A stretch of DNA of 64,000 nt from Pseudalkalibacillus sp052246725. GTDB lineage: Bacteria; Bacillota; Bacilli; Bacillales; Fictibacillaceae. Positions 7,745-15,964 of this stretch are shown here, in pieces. The stretch lies in NCBI GenBank assembly GCA_052246725.1, contig JBQQCL010000019.1; one strand, written 5' to 3'. Below the pieces are notes generated by a model, which made no database searches, was not told the DNA's origin, and worked only from the letters and a program-made list of their open reading frames with translations. The translations under genes and the position numbers were made by a program. How positions within the stretch are numbered: the first letter of the stretch is position 1; every line of letters begins with the position of its first letter.

Positions 7745-8158
7745 TGAGGGTGTGATGGAGCGGGAAAAGAAAGATCAAGCACTCAGGAATGGTTCTTGAG
7801 GGTGTGGATGGAGCGGGAAAAAGAAAGATCAAGCACTCAGGAGTGGTTCCTGAGGGTGTGATGAAGCGGGAAAAAGAAAGATCAAGTACTCAGAAGTGGT
7901 TTCTGAGGGTGTGATGGAGCGGGAAAAAGAAAGATCAAGCACTCAGGAGTGGTTCCTGAGGGTGTGATGGAGCGGGAAAAAGAAAGATCAAGCACTCAGG
8001 AGTGGTTCCTGAGGGTGTGATGGAGCGGGAAAAAGATAGATCAAGCACTCAGGAGTGGTTCCTGAGGGTGTGATGGAGCGGGAAAAAGAAAGATCAAGTA
8101 CTCAGAAGTGGTTTCTGAGGGTGTGATGAAGGGGGAAAAACTAAGATCAAGCACTCAT
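7745..8158. repeat. 53-bp tandem array, eight units, with a conserved hairpin at each junction
   Basis: Units beginning TGAGGGTGTGATG(G/A)AGCGGG start at 7745, 7797, 7851, 7904, 7957, 8010, 8063 and 8116, with a period of 52-54 bp; the last is partial. At each junction CTCAGGA and TCCTGAG (or CTCAGAA and TTCTGAG) can pair around a GTGGT-type loop. The period is not a multiple of three and no reading frame spans the array. No protospacer-like variable spacers are present, so it is not a CRISPR. It occupies most of the gap between yhcV and yhcW. Confidence 0.92.
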
Positions 8159-8243
8159 AAGAACACAAAAAACCAATATGGCATTGAGCTGTAGTGCTCT
8201 TTAAACTCTAATTCTACAGAGTTTGCAATAGGAAAAGTGAATG

Positions 8244-8291
8244 TTCAAGTATAAGGGCAACTAGGTTTCAGCCTGCGCATTCTGCTTGTCA
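8244..8291 (+). repeat. family A remnant, copy A3
   Basis: Only the central part remains: TCAAGTATAAGGGCAACTAG followed by TTTCAGCCTGCGC and CTGCTTG. Both terminal TAAAGAAA words are missing. It lies 55 bp before yhcW. Confidence 0.6.
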
Positions 8292-8345
8292 ATCAGCCTG
8301 ATTACCCTATATATTGGTGTTAGATGATGGAAAGGGAGTGGCGGA

Positions 8346-9011
8346 ATGATCAAAGCGATCGTGTTCGATTTTGATGGCATCATTTTAGATACGGAATCGT
8401 GTGAATATAACGTTTTACAAAAGATATACAAGGAGCATGGGGCAGAGTTGCCTCTGGAAGTTTGGGGAGAGTGCATCGGCACACATTCCGACTTTTTCGA
8501 TGCTCATGAATACCTCGAGAAGCAGATTGGGAAAAAACTGGACCGAGACATAATCAAACAGCAGCGCGTGGATATTTTCCAGGAGCTCATCAAAGACAAA
8601 GGCCCAATGCCAGGCGTAGTCGAGTATCTGGAAGCGGCACAACATCTCGGCCTAAAGATCGGTCTAGCCTCCAGTTCTTCATACAATTGGGTTTCGAACC
8701 ATCTGAAAAACCTTGGGATTTTTGATTATTTTGAGTGCATCAAGACCTCAGATGACGTGGAAAAAGTAAAACCAGACCCTGCGCTGTTTTCAGAAGCAGT
8801 GAAGTGCCTGGATGTAAAACCGGAAGAAGCTGTTGCTTTCGAAGACTCAGCGAACGGTGCGAAGGCTGCAAAAAAAGCAGGATTACATACAGTCATCATA
8901 CCGAACATGGTTACAAGTCACCTGACTTTCGAGGAATATGATCTTCGACTTGAATCACTCGCTGAATTAAAACTAAACGAGATGATTGATCAGTTTTCGA
9001 ATAAAGGATGA
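8346..9011 (+). CDS. yhcW: HAD-superfamily phosphatase YhcW (beta-phosphoglucomutase-like)
   Basis: 221 residues. HAD motif I is FDFDG with Asp8 and Asp10, motif II is ASSSS, motif III is KPDP and motif IV is FEDSANGAKAAKKAG, the order of the beta-phosphoglucomutase branch with an alpha-helical cap at about 17-85. The substrate is probably a small phosphorylated sugar or metabolite. It is followed by the VOC gene with 8 bp between stop and start, and then by yhcX, so the three form one operon. Confidence 0.9.
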   Translation: MIKAIVFDFDGIILDTESCEYNVLQKIYKEHGAELPLEVWGECIGTHSDFFDAHEYLEKQIGKKLDRDIIKQQRVDIFQELIKDKGPMPGVVEYLEAAQHLGLKIGLASSSSYNWVSNHLKNLGIFDYFECIKTSDDVEKVKPDPALFSEAVKCLDVKPEEAVAFEDSANGAKAAKKAGLHTVIIPNMVTSHLTFEEYDLRLESLAELKLNEMIDQFSNKG

Positions 9012-9019
9012 GAGGGAAT

Positions 9020-9412
9020 ATGGCTATAAAAGGCTTTAATCACATTACACTCAATGTGAATGCCCTTGATGAATCATTACATTTCTATGAAGGCATACTT
9101 GGTATGAAAAGAGTACATCTCGGCCATACAGATGCATATCTTGAAAGTGGTTCTGCCTGGATCTGTCTTTTAGAAAAAAAGAACCTGGAGACCGCTGAAA
9201 ATGAAGCTACAGGTGTAGATCATTTTGCATTTTCAGTCGCTGGGGATGATTTCGATTATTTCGTACAGCGGTTGAACGAATTCCAGGTTCCGATTGTCCG
9301 CGGACCTATTGAACGGGGTGGAGGACTGGTCGTGAACTTCCTCGACCCGAATGGAATCGAACTAGAACTGAACACCGCAGATTTAAAAACAAGAATGAAG
9401 GATTGGCGATAG
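9020..9412 (+). CDS. VOC-family metalloprotein resembling fosfomycin thiol transferases
   Basis: 130 residues from the ATG at 9020 with GAGAGGG upstream; the ATG at 9008 sits on the preceding stop region without spacing. The fold shows the FosA/FosB pattern: FNHITL with His8, VDHFAF with His68 and LDPNGIELE with Glu116 as the three metal ligands, plus the HFYEGILGM helix. FosB-type enzymes add bacillithiol to fosfomycin, but many relatives act on other substrates, and no resistance should be assumed. It is inserted between yhcW and yhcX, which are adjacent in B. subtilis. Confidence 0.8.
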   Translation: MAIKGFNHITLNVNALDESLHFYEGILGMKRVHLGHTDAYLESGSAWICLLEKKNLETAENEATGVDHFAFSVAGDDFDYFVQRLNEFQVPIVRGPIERGGGLVVNFLDPNGIELELNTADLKTRMKDWR

Positions 9413-9427
9413 GAAGGATGGTACGTC

Positions 9428-10975
9428 ATGTCATCGGTTGATGAGTCGAAATACGAAAAGAAAATCATACTTCGGAATATTGAAGAAGGCGATATCGAAC
9501 AAATCCTTGGATTACAAGAGATTTGTTTTCCCAACATGGACCCATGGAAAAGAGAGCATCTCGAGAGTCATCTCAACATCTTTCCTGAGGGACAGTTTTG
9601 CGTCGAATATGATGGTAAAGTGGTCGGTACGTGTTCGAGCCTGATTGTGAATTTCGATGAGTATGATGAAAAACATACGTGGGATGAGATTACGGATGAA
9701 GGATATATCACGAATCATGATCCTGAAGGGTACAACCTTTATGGCATCGAGGTTATGGTCCACCCTGAATTCCGGCGTATGAAAATTGGACGCAGGCTTT
9801 ATGAAGCACGTAAAGAGCTGGCTGATAAACTGAATTTGAAGAGCATCATCATCGGCGGTCGGATTCCGTACTACCACAAGTATGCTGATAAAATGTCACC
9901 AAGGGAATATGTGAAAGAAGTCGTCAATCATAATATTTTCGATCCTGTTCTAACCTTTCAGTTGATGAATGGATTCACGCTGATGAGGGTCAACCCATCC
10001 TATTTGCCGGATGATGATGCATCAAACGCACATGCTACATTGATGGAATGGAATAATATCGATTACCGGGCAACTTCAAAACGCCATTTCAAAACGTCAT
10101 TCCCTGTGCGGATTACGACGATCCAATATATGATGAAGCAGATCTATACGTTCGATGAATTTGCAAACCAGGTTGAATATTATACCGATGTCGCTTCGGA
10201 TTACGGTTCGGATTTTGCCGTTTTCCCTGAAATCTTTACGACACAGCTGATGTCGTATTTGGATGAAAAAAGTCCGAGCCAGGCCGTGCGAAGATTGACG
10301 GAGTACACGGAAGATTATATTGAACTTTTTACTGAACTGGCTGTGCGCTACAACGTAAATATCATTGGCGGATCTCATTTTGTCGAAGAAGATGGCAAGA
10401 TCTACAACATCGCGTACCTATTCCGCAGAGACGGAACCATTGAAAAACAGTACAAGCTGCATATCACACCAAATGAGCGGAAATGGTGGGGAGTCAGTCC
10501 CGGAGATAAGGTCAACGTCTTTGATACCGATTGTGGAAAAATCGCGATCTTGATCTGCTATGACATCGAGTTTCCAGAGCTTTCGAGATATGTGACGGAT
10601 AAAGGAGCGCGGATCATCTTCACTCCGTTCTGTACAGATGATCGTCAAGGGTATCTGCGGGTCCGCTATTGTGCGCAAGCTCGCGCAATCGAAAATCAGG
10701 TGTATACCGTTTTATCTGGAACGGTCGGGAATCTGCCGCAAACAGAAAACATGGATATCCAATATGCGCAATCGGGGATCTTTACGCCATCTGACTTCAC
10801 CTTCCCTCGAGATGGGATTGTCGGAGAATGTAATCCGAATATCGAAACAGTTGTGGTAGGTGATGTCGATCTAGAAATCTTACGGAGACATAGACGGTCA
10901 GGAAGTGTCATGCAACTGAGAGACCGCCGACGCGACTTATACGAAGTGATCATGAAAAAACAAGATGAACAATGA
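9428..10975 (+). CDS. yhcX: YhcX: GNAT domain fused to a carbon-nitrogen hydrolase
   Basis: 515 residues. Residues 13-190 form a GNAT acetyltransferase-like domain (VMVHPEFRRMKIGRRLY is the acyl-CoA loop). Residues 227-500 are a nitrilase-superfamily domain with the triad Glu268 (FPEIF), Lys343 (YKLHITPNE) and Cys377 (ILICYDIEFPE). Such fusions are widespread in Firmicutes, and the substrate is unknown; an amide or N-acyl compound is the usual guess. Third gene of the yhcW operon, ended by a terminator. Confidence 0.92.
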   Translation: MSSVDESKYEKKIILRNIEEGDIEQILGLQEICFPNMDPWKREHLESHLNIFPEGQFCVEYDGKVVGTCSSLIVNFDEYDEKHTWDEITDEGYITNHDPEGYNLYGIEVMVHPEFRRMKIGRRLYEARKELADKLNLKSIIIGGRIPYYHKYADKMSPREYVKEVVNHNIFDPVLTFQLMNGFTLMRVNPSYLPDDDASNAHATLMEWNNIDYRATSKRHFKTSFPVRITTIQYMMKQIYTFDEFANQVEYYTDVASDYGSDFAVFPEIFTTQLMSYLDEKSPSQAVRRLTEYTEDYIELFTELAVRYNVNIIGGSHFVEEDGKIYNIAYLFRRDGTIEKQYKLHITPNERKWWGVSPGDKVNVFDTDCGKIAILICYDIEFPELSRYVTDKGARIIFTPFCTDDRQGYLRVRYCAQARAIENQVYTVLSGTVGNLPQTENMDIQYAQSGIFTPSDFTFPRDGIVGECNPNIETVVVGDVDLEILRRHRRSGSVMQLRDRRRDLYEVIMKKQDEQ

Positions 10976-11030
10976 TTCAATGGTGGAGGCTTGCTGAGGT
11001 GGGTTAATGCAGGGAAGTGATATAGAATCA

Positions 11031-11055
11031 AAAGACAGGCTTTCGACCTGTCTTT
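11031..11055 (+). terminator. terminator of the yhcW-VOC-yhcX operon
   Basis: AAAGACAGG and CCTGTCTTT pair across CTTTCGA and are followed by CTTTATTTT. Confidence 0.85.
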
Positions 11056-11302
11056 CTTTATTTTCCGGGGAATATTGACACATTCTCCCTGCGATATTTG
11101 CCGCAAACTGTTTTCGACAGCACATTAGGTCTCAGTATGGCAAGAACCCTTCTGAACCATCCTTGTTTGACGAATTTTATATAGGGTGGTGTAATTATCC
11201 TGTCAGAAATCTGGTGAATCTTCACCAGAGAAGTGGTTGAATTAGTGAAATTCTTATACAATGGTGATATACCTGTTTTATAAAAGAGTTTAGGAGGAAG
11301 TC
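11056..11302. other. pgcA upstream region with a 20-bp inverted repeat
   Basis: TCTGGTGAA and TTCACCAGA (11210-11229) form a nine-base inverted repeat around TC, about 75 bp before the pgcA start. A loose -10 (TACAAT, 11257-11262) follows it. A minus-strand frame here (ending CGKYRRENVSIFPGK) looks protein-like but has no credible start. Confidence 0.4.
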
Positions 11303-13036
11303 ATGAGCTGGAAAAAAGATTATGAACGCTGGAGCAATTTTCAACAACTTGATGAAGAATTACATGAGCAGCTTCTTTTAATGAAGGATTCTGATGAGAA
11401 GCTTGAAGATTGTTTTTATAAAACATTAGAGTTCGGAACTGGGGGCATGCGTGGGGAAATCGGTCCTGGAACGAACCGAATGAACAAATATACGATCAGG
11501 AAGGCCTCTGAAGGGCTGGCACGGTACATAGAATCATTTGGTGAGAACGCAAAGTTCAGAGGTGTCGTAATCGCCTATGATTCACGTCATAAATCACCAG
11601 AATTTGCAATGGAAGCAGCCAAAACTTTAGGTCGCCATGGCATACAGACGTATGTATTTGAAGATCTCCGTCCGACACCGGAGTTATCTTTTGCAGTCCG
11701 TTATTTGAACGCATTCTCAGGAATTGTTGTGACAGCAAGTCATAACCCACCAGAATACAACGGTTTTAAAGTGTATGGAGAAGATGGAGGTCAACTTCCT
11801 CCCGTAGCAGCGAATGACGTCATTAATTTCGTGAATGATGTGGAAAATGAATTGGACATTGAAGTTGTTGAAGAGAATGAATTGAAAAAGAACGGGCTGC
11901 TGAAGATTGTCGGTGAAGAAATCGATCGTCCTTATAATGAAAAGTTAATCGGAATTTCCGTTGATCCTGCATTGATCAAGGAACAGGAAGATTTAAAAAT
12001 CGTTTTCACGCCCTTACATGGAACAGCGAACATTCCGGTCCGTCGAGGCCTGGAGTCTTTAGGATTCAAGAATGTCACGGTCGTCAGTGAGCAAGAGAAG
12101 CCAGACCCTGAGTTCTCAACGGTCAAATCTCCAAATCCCGAAGAGCACGCAGCATTTGAACTTGCCATCCAATATGGAGAGCGTGAAGGTGCAGACGTAT
12201 TGATCGCTACAGACCCGGATGCAGATCGCGTCGGTGTCGCTGTAAAGGATGATCAAGGAAAGTATGTCGTGCTGACCGGAAACCAGACCGGTGCTTTGAT
12301 ACTCAATTATTTGCTGAAACAAAAGAAGAAGCAGGGTACATTACCTGAAAACGGTGTTGTATTGAAGACGGTCGTTACGTCTGAAATCGGTCGGACGATT
12401 GCCAAGAAATACGGCCTTGCTACTGTCGATACGTTGACAGGGTTCAAGTTCATCGGTGAAAAAATGGGTGAGTATGAGCGTTCGGGTGAATATGAATTCC
12501 TATTCGGATACGAAGAAAGCTACGGATATCTGATCGGCGATTTCGTCCGGGATAAAGATGCCGTACAAGCTTGCCTCATAGCAGCTGAAGTGGCCGCTTA
12601 TTATAAATCCAAAGGGATGACCCTTTATGAAGGTTTGATAGAAGTATTCGAAGAGTATGGATACTATCAAGAAGGATTGGAATCGTTGACACTGAAAGGG
12701 AAGAAAGGTGCTGAACAAATTCAGGAGATCCTTTCGACTTTCCGTAAACAACCACCTTCAGAATTTGGCGGTATCCCGATTTCTGTCATTGAAGATTACC
12801 AAAACCGTGAAAGGTTATTAGTAAAATCTACTGAAACGGAAGAAATCGTTTTGCCTCCGTCCAATGTAATCAAATATACACTTGAGGACGGATCATGGGT
12901 ATGTTTACGTCCGTCGGGGACAGAACCGAAAATCAAATTCTATTTTGGGGTTCAATCCTCTACTCTCGAAGCTAGCAAAGAACAGCTTGCCAACATCAAG
13001 AAGGACGTCATTGATAAAGTAAATCGAAACCTTTGA
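11303..13036 (+). CDS. pgcA: alpha-phosphoglucomutase
   Basis: 577 residues; the ATG follows AGGAGGAAG. The phosphoserine loop is TASHNPPEYNG with Ser146, the metal loop ATDPDADRVG, the sugar loop GYEESYGYL and the phosphate-binding loop RPSGTEPK near the C-terminus, in the order of the phosphohexomutase family. It interconverts glucose 6-phosphate and glucose 1-phosphate, feeding UDP-glucose for glycolipids, teichoic acid and exopolysaccharide. It is monocistronic, ended by a long hairpin shared with the convergent small zinc gene. Confidence 0.95.
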   Translation: MSWKKDYERWSNFQQLDEELHEQLLLMKDSDEKLEDCFYKTLEFGTGGMRGEIGPGTNRMNKYTIRKASEGLARYIESFGENAKFRGVVIAYDSRHKSPEFAMEAAKTLGRHGIQTYVFEDLRPTPELSFAVRYLNAFSGIVVTASHNPPEYNGFKVYGEDGGQLPPVAANDVINFVNDVENELDIEVVEENELKKNGLLKIVGEEIDRPYNEKLIGISVDPALIKEQEDLKIVFTPLHGTANIPVRRGLESLGFKNVTVVSEQEKPDPEFSTVKSPNPEEHAAFELAIQYGEREGADVLIATDPDADRVGVAVKDDQGKYVVLTGNQTGALILNYLLKQKKKQGTLPENGVVLKTVVTSEIGRTIAKKYGLATVDTLTGFKFIGEKMGEYERSGEYEFLFGYEESYGYLIGDFVRDKDAVQACLIAAEVAAYYKSKGMTLYEGLIEVFEEYGYYQEGLESLTLKGKKGAEQIQEILSTFRKQPPSEFGGIPISVIEDYQNRERLLVKSTETEEIVLPPSNVIKYTLEDGSWVCLRPSGTEPKIKFYFGVQSSTLEASKEQLANIKKDVIDKVNRNL

Positions 13037-13041
13037 AAATA

Positions 13042-13110
13042 GAAAAGAGGCTTTCCCTTACGTGATCACTCCGTTCATGGAAACACGTGTAAGAGGGAAG
13101 CCTCTTTTAT
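13042..13110. terminator. long bidirectional terminator between pgcA and the small zinc gene
   Basis: AAAAGAGGCTTTCCCTTACG and its near-complement (13086-13109) form a stem of more than 20 bp with runs of A and T on the two sides. The stop codon of the minus-strand gene lies in its outer arm. Confidence 0.85.
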
Positions 13111-13253
13111 TGTGGGGTGTTTATCAAGTCTCTAGTTGCTTTGATTTTTCCAATTCCTTTGCACGATGAGCATTTCTTTTTCTTCATAAAAGAGAACAGG
13201 GAAGCCTTTTTGCCAGTGCCTTTGCATTTTGGACAAATAACGAAAATCGCCAT
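13107..13253 (-). CDS. small zinc-finger-like protein (48 aa, two CxxCxGxG motifs)
   Basis: The product begins MAIFVICPKCKGTGKK and contains a second motif, CSSCKGIGK. Together they give the DnaJ-type CxxCxGxG pair expected to bind one zinc ion. AGGTGATG lies upstream of the ATG. Similar very small CxxCxGxG proteins such as YuiA exist in Bacillus; the role is unknown. It converges on pgcA and its TAA is embedded in the shared terminator stem. Confidence 0.75.
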   Translation of the reverse strand: MAIFVICPKCKGTGKKASLFSFMKKKKCSSCKGIGKIKATRDLINTPQ

Positions 13254-13417
13254 GAGTTATCATCACCTAACCTGAAGATTGCGTGAATTCAGTTATTCAA
13301 GGTTAAACTTCTATTATCATTCTATGTAAGATACGGCGATGCTAAACATTGTCTAGGCAAAATCATGAGATTGGGATCTTCTCGCCTGCTTGATAAAGAA
13401 CTAGAGAAGTAAAAATC

Positions 13418-13743
13418 ATAATTCAAGCAATCTTATTATTTATCATTGCAGGACACACTGAAATTGGAGGGGGTTATTTATTTTGGCTCTTGTTACGTGA
13501 GGGCTCCCCTTATTAGTATGGAATAGTGGGGGCACTTGTTTTGATCATTTATGGAATCGTCCCCACCTTTCAAGCTTTCCCCACATTCGGTCGTGTGTTC
13601 GCCGCTTATTGTGGTGTGTTCATCGTTTTGGCTCTCTTATGGGGATGGTTGATTGATAAAAAGACACCTGATCACTATGATGTTATCGCATAGTCTGTCT
13701 TATCGGTGTTTCGATCATCATTTGGGCACAGCGAGTCAATTAG
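13418..13743 (+). pseudogene. inactivated UPF0060 / YnfA-type small membrane protein
   Basis: Translating from 13418 gives IIQAILLFIIAGHTEIGGGY, then LFWLLLREGSPY, a TAG at 13514-13516, then GIVGALVLIIYGIVPTF, FGRVFAAYCGVFIVLALLWG and WLIDKKTPDHYDVI, a clear match to the four-helix YnfA family. The TAG stands where the family has Trp, so one TGG-to-TAG change explains it. A frameshift near 13688 moves the last segment (CLIGVSIIIWAQRVN, stop 13741-13743) to another frame, and no proper start codon is left. The 3' end overlaps the convergent YitT-type gene by 8 bp. Confidence 0.8.
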
Positions 13744-14317
13744 TAAGAGGAGGGGACCTTTTTGTCAGTGTAATGAATGTCGTCGTCACTCCGACTGCGA
13801 TGATTGTTATCACGGAATAAAGGAAGGATTGTGTGCCGAGGATCAAACCTCCGCATACAATGACGATTGCATCGATCAGGAAAATGAGGATTCCGACATT
13901 CACTTTTGTCATCCGAGACAGCATTTGTGCAAGTAAATCCGTTCCTCCAGTGGTTGTTTCCTGTTGGAGCATAATTCCGATGCCTGTTCCGACCAAAAAA
14001 CCGCCGATCAAAGCGCAAAGAAGAAGAGGGGGATGACTCCAATGCCGAATTGGCGCAAATGCATCAATGAAAAAAGAAGAGATCAGCATGCCGTGTAAAC
14101 TATTATAAAAATAAGAACGATGGTAGAACCAGGCTAGTCCATAAAGAGGCAAACTTAAAAGGATGATGACAGGGCCGGGCTGGAACCCCCATGTATAGTT
14201 GGCTATCAAACTGATTCCGATGATGCCCCCATCGAGCAAATGGTGAGGGGCAAGAAGACCATTGATACCGACCCCGATAAACAAACTGCCTATGAAGATC
14301 GCAAACCATTTTTTCAT
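13736..14317 (-). CDS. YitT-family membrane protein (DUF161 type)
   Basis: 193 residues from the ATG at 14315-14317, preceded by GGGGAGAGGTTGAGG. The open frame extends 72 codons further, but that part crosses the phrase repeats and has no site. The protein starts MKKWFAIFIGSLFIGVGING and has five or six hydrophobic helices with the family motif TTTGGTDLLAQ. YitT-type proteins are membrane proteins of unknown transport function. It is shorter than the 270-300 aa paralogues that carry a DUF2179 tail; only the membrane part is present. Confidence 0.8.
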   Translation of the reverse strand: MKKWFAIFIGSLFIGVGINGLLAPHHLLDGGIIGISLIANYTWGFQPGPVIILLSLPLYGLAWFYHRSYFYNSLHGMLISSFFIDAFAPIRHWSHPPLLLCALIGGFLVGTGIGIMLQQETTTGGTDLLAQMLSRMTKVNVGILIFLIDAIVIVCGGLILGTQSFLYSVITIIAVGVTTTFITLTKRSPPLTN

Positions 14318-14420
14318 CCTCAACCTCTCCCCGAAAAGAACCTTTACTAACAAGATATGTACAAGTTCTGGATGATATGAGGGGGGAGCGAAGTTGTCGA
14401 AGGGGGTATGCTTTTTGGGA

Positions 14421-14520
14421 AGTGAACAGAATAATTCTAGAAGTGAACAGAATATCTTAAAAAGTGCACAGAATATCAGGAAAGTGAACAAATTAACTTG
14501 AAAAGTGAACAGATTATCGC
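14421..14520. repeat. phrase repeat: AAGTGAACAGAATA about every 21 bp
   Basis: GTGAACAG or a one-base variant starts at 14422, 14443, 14464, 14484 and 14505, spacing 21, 21, 20 and 21. The bases between copies differ. Stop codons fall in all phases, so it is not a coding heptad repeat. It lies between the start of the YitT-type gene and the proA terminator. Confidence 0.8.
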
Positions 14521-14541
14521 AGATTCCTAACACAATACAAC

Positions 14542-14568
14542 AAAAGCTGCCCTCACAGGCAGCTTTTT
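14542..14568. terminator. terminator of proA (bidirectional shape)
   Basis: AAAAGCTGCC and GGCAGCTTTT pair across a six-base loop, just beyond the proA stop codon on the minus strand. Confidence 0.8.
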
Positions 14569-14576
14569 TCAGTAGA

Positions 14577-15848
14577 TTATCGGATTTGTCCAGTTCCGCT
14601 CATAACATATTTGACGGTGGTAAGAGCAGGGAGTCCCATTGGACCACGAGCATGGAGCTTTTGAGTTGAAATTCCGATTTCCGCTCCAAATCCAAGTGCT
14701 CCGCCATCTGTAAATCGTGTAGATGCGTTATGATAGACTGCTGCTGCATCTACTAGACCTAAGAAAGTTTTCGCAGCTTGATCATCTTCTGTTATGATCG
14801 CTTCAGAGTGTTTCGTGCCATACTCTTCAATATGGTCAACCGCTTCAGTCACATCATTCACGGTTTTTACAGCGATATCTGTTGAAAGATATTCGTTCGC
14901 CCAGTCTTCTTCACCAGCTGGAATAGCTCCAGGAAAGATAGCTTGAGCATAATCATCACCATGTGCTGTGATCGAGTTCTCTTCAAACGCCTTGATAAGT
15001 GCATCTTTATTTGTGTCCAACCATTCTTTATGAACAATGACAGTTTCTGCAGCATTACAAACTGCAGGGCGATCTGTCTTTGCGTTTACAAGGATGTTGA
15101 TTGCTTTTTCTACATCAGCAGCTTTATCGATGTAGATGTGGCAGTTTCCGACTCCTGTCTCAAGTACAGGTACAGTTGCATTATTGACGACTGCTTGAAT
15201 CAAGGAACCTCCTCCACGTGGGATCAACACGTCGATGTGTTCTTTCATCGTAAACAATTCTTGAGTCGCTGAGCGGTCTGTGCTAGCGATGAACTGTACT
15301 GCCTCTTTTGGAATTTTAGTCTGTTCTAAACCACGATGCATCACTTCGACAATCGCTTTGTTTGAAGAAAGGGCAGAAGATCCGCCTTTCAGAACGATTG
15401 CGTTACCTGATTTCAAAGCAAGACCAGTTGCATCGACTGTTACGTTCGGGCGTGCTTCGTAGATCATTCCGATGACGCCTAGCGGTACGCTCACTTGTTG
15501 TACATTCAATCCATTTTCAAGTGTCCAGTCTGATTTCACGACACCTGTCGGATCTTCAAGCTCTGATACCTCACGAAGACCTTGCGCAAATTCGAAAATT
15601 CGTTCTTTATTTAGGGATAAACGGTCCATGAACGCAGCGTCAAAGCCTTTTTCACGACCTTGAGCAAGATCTTCTTCGTTCGCTTTTAAAATCGTTTCGT
15701 ATTCAACTTCGAGGATGTTTGCAACGGTATGCAGTGCCTGGTTCTTTTCCTCAGTCGTCAATAGAGATAATGTTTTTGCAGCTTTCTTAGCTGTAATCGC
15801 TTGTTCTTCAACACTTGGTTTTTCAATCGTAAGTGTAATGGGTATCAA
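14577..15848 (-). CDS. proA: gamma-glutamyl phosphate reductase
   Basis: About 423 residues, an aldehyde-dehydrogenase fold with the catalytic cysteine in RPAVCNAAE and the conserved GLALKSGNAIVLKGG and RGGGSLI motifs. It reduces glutamyl 5-phosphate to glutamate semialdehyde, the second step of proline synthesis. There is no ATG near the start: the frame opens at a TTG (15846-15848) only about one base from GAAAGGAA, while ATA or ATT codons three and nine bases further have better spacing. The real start is thus uncertain and non-ATG. It follows proB after 116 bp of structured sequence. Confidence 0.93.
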   Translation of the reverse strand: MIPITLTIEKPSVEEQAITAKKAAKTLSLLTTEEKNQALHTVANILEVEYETILKANEEDLAQGREKGFDAAFMDRLSLNKERIFEFAQGLREVSELEDPTGVVKSDWTLENGLNVQQVSVPLGVIGMIYEARPNVTVDATGLALKSGNAIVLKGGSSALSSNKAIVEVMHRGLEQTKIPKEAVQFIASTDRSATQELFTMKEHIDVLIPRGGGSLIQAVVNNATVPVLETGVGNCHIYIDKAADVEKAINILVNAKTDRPAVCNAAETVIVHKEWLDTNKDALIKAFEENSITAHGDDYAQAIFPGAIPAGEEDWANEYLSTDIAVKTVNDVTEAVDHIEEYGTKHSEAIITEDDQAAKTFLGLVDAAAVYHNASTRFTDGGALGFGAEIGISTQKLHARGPMGLPALTTVKYVMSGTGQIR

Positions 15849-15873
15849 TTCCTTTCGAATGTTTTTTCATCAA

Positions 15874-15954
15874 ATTGTTTCTTGTGCAATTTTCAATCCT
15901 ATTCCGCAAGAGCGGGGAGGGGACCGAAGTTACAGCCGGCACCCCCGAAACAAT
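15874..15954 (-). other. structured proB-proA intergenic region
   Basis: ATTGTTTC (15874-15881) and GAAACAAT (15947-15954) are exact complements 65 bp apart, enclosing a GC-rich block with GGGGAGGGG and ACCCCC runs. It could fold into a long stem between proB and proA in the transcript. No terminator T run is seen. Possibly a processing or differential-expression element. Confidence 0.4.
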
Positions 15955-15964
15955 AACAAACTAA

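Noticed and set aside
7745..8158. CRISPR array
   Set aside because: The whole 53-bp unit repeats with only point differences; there are no variable spacers, leader or cas genes.
9020..9412. Calling the VOC gene a fosfomycin resistance gene
   Set aside because: Metal ligands alone do not separate Fos enzymes from other VOC proteins.
11058..11261. Minus-strand frame ending CGKYRRENVSIFPGK
   Set aside because: The C-terminal half looks protein-like, but the only start is a TTG without a site and it covers the pgcA promoter region; could be a relic.
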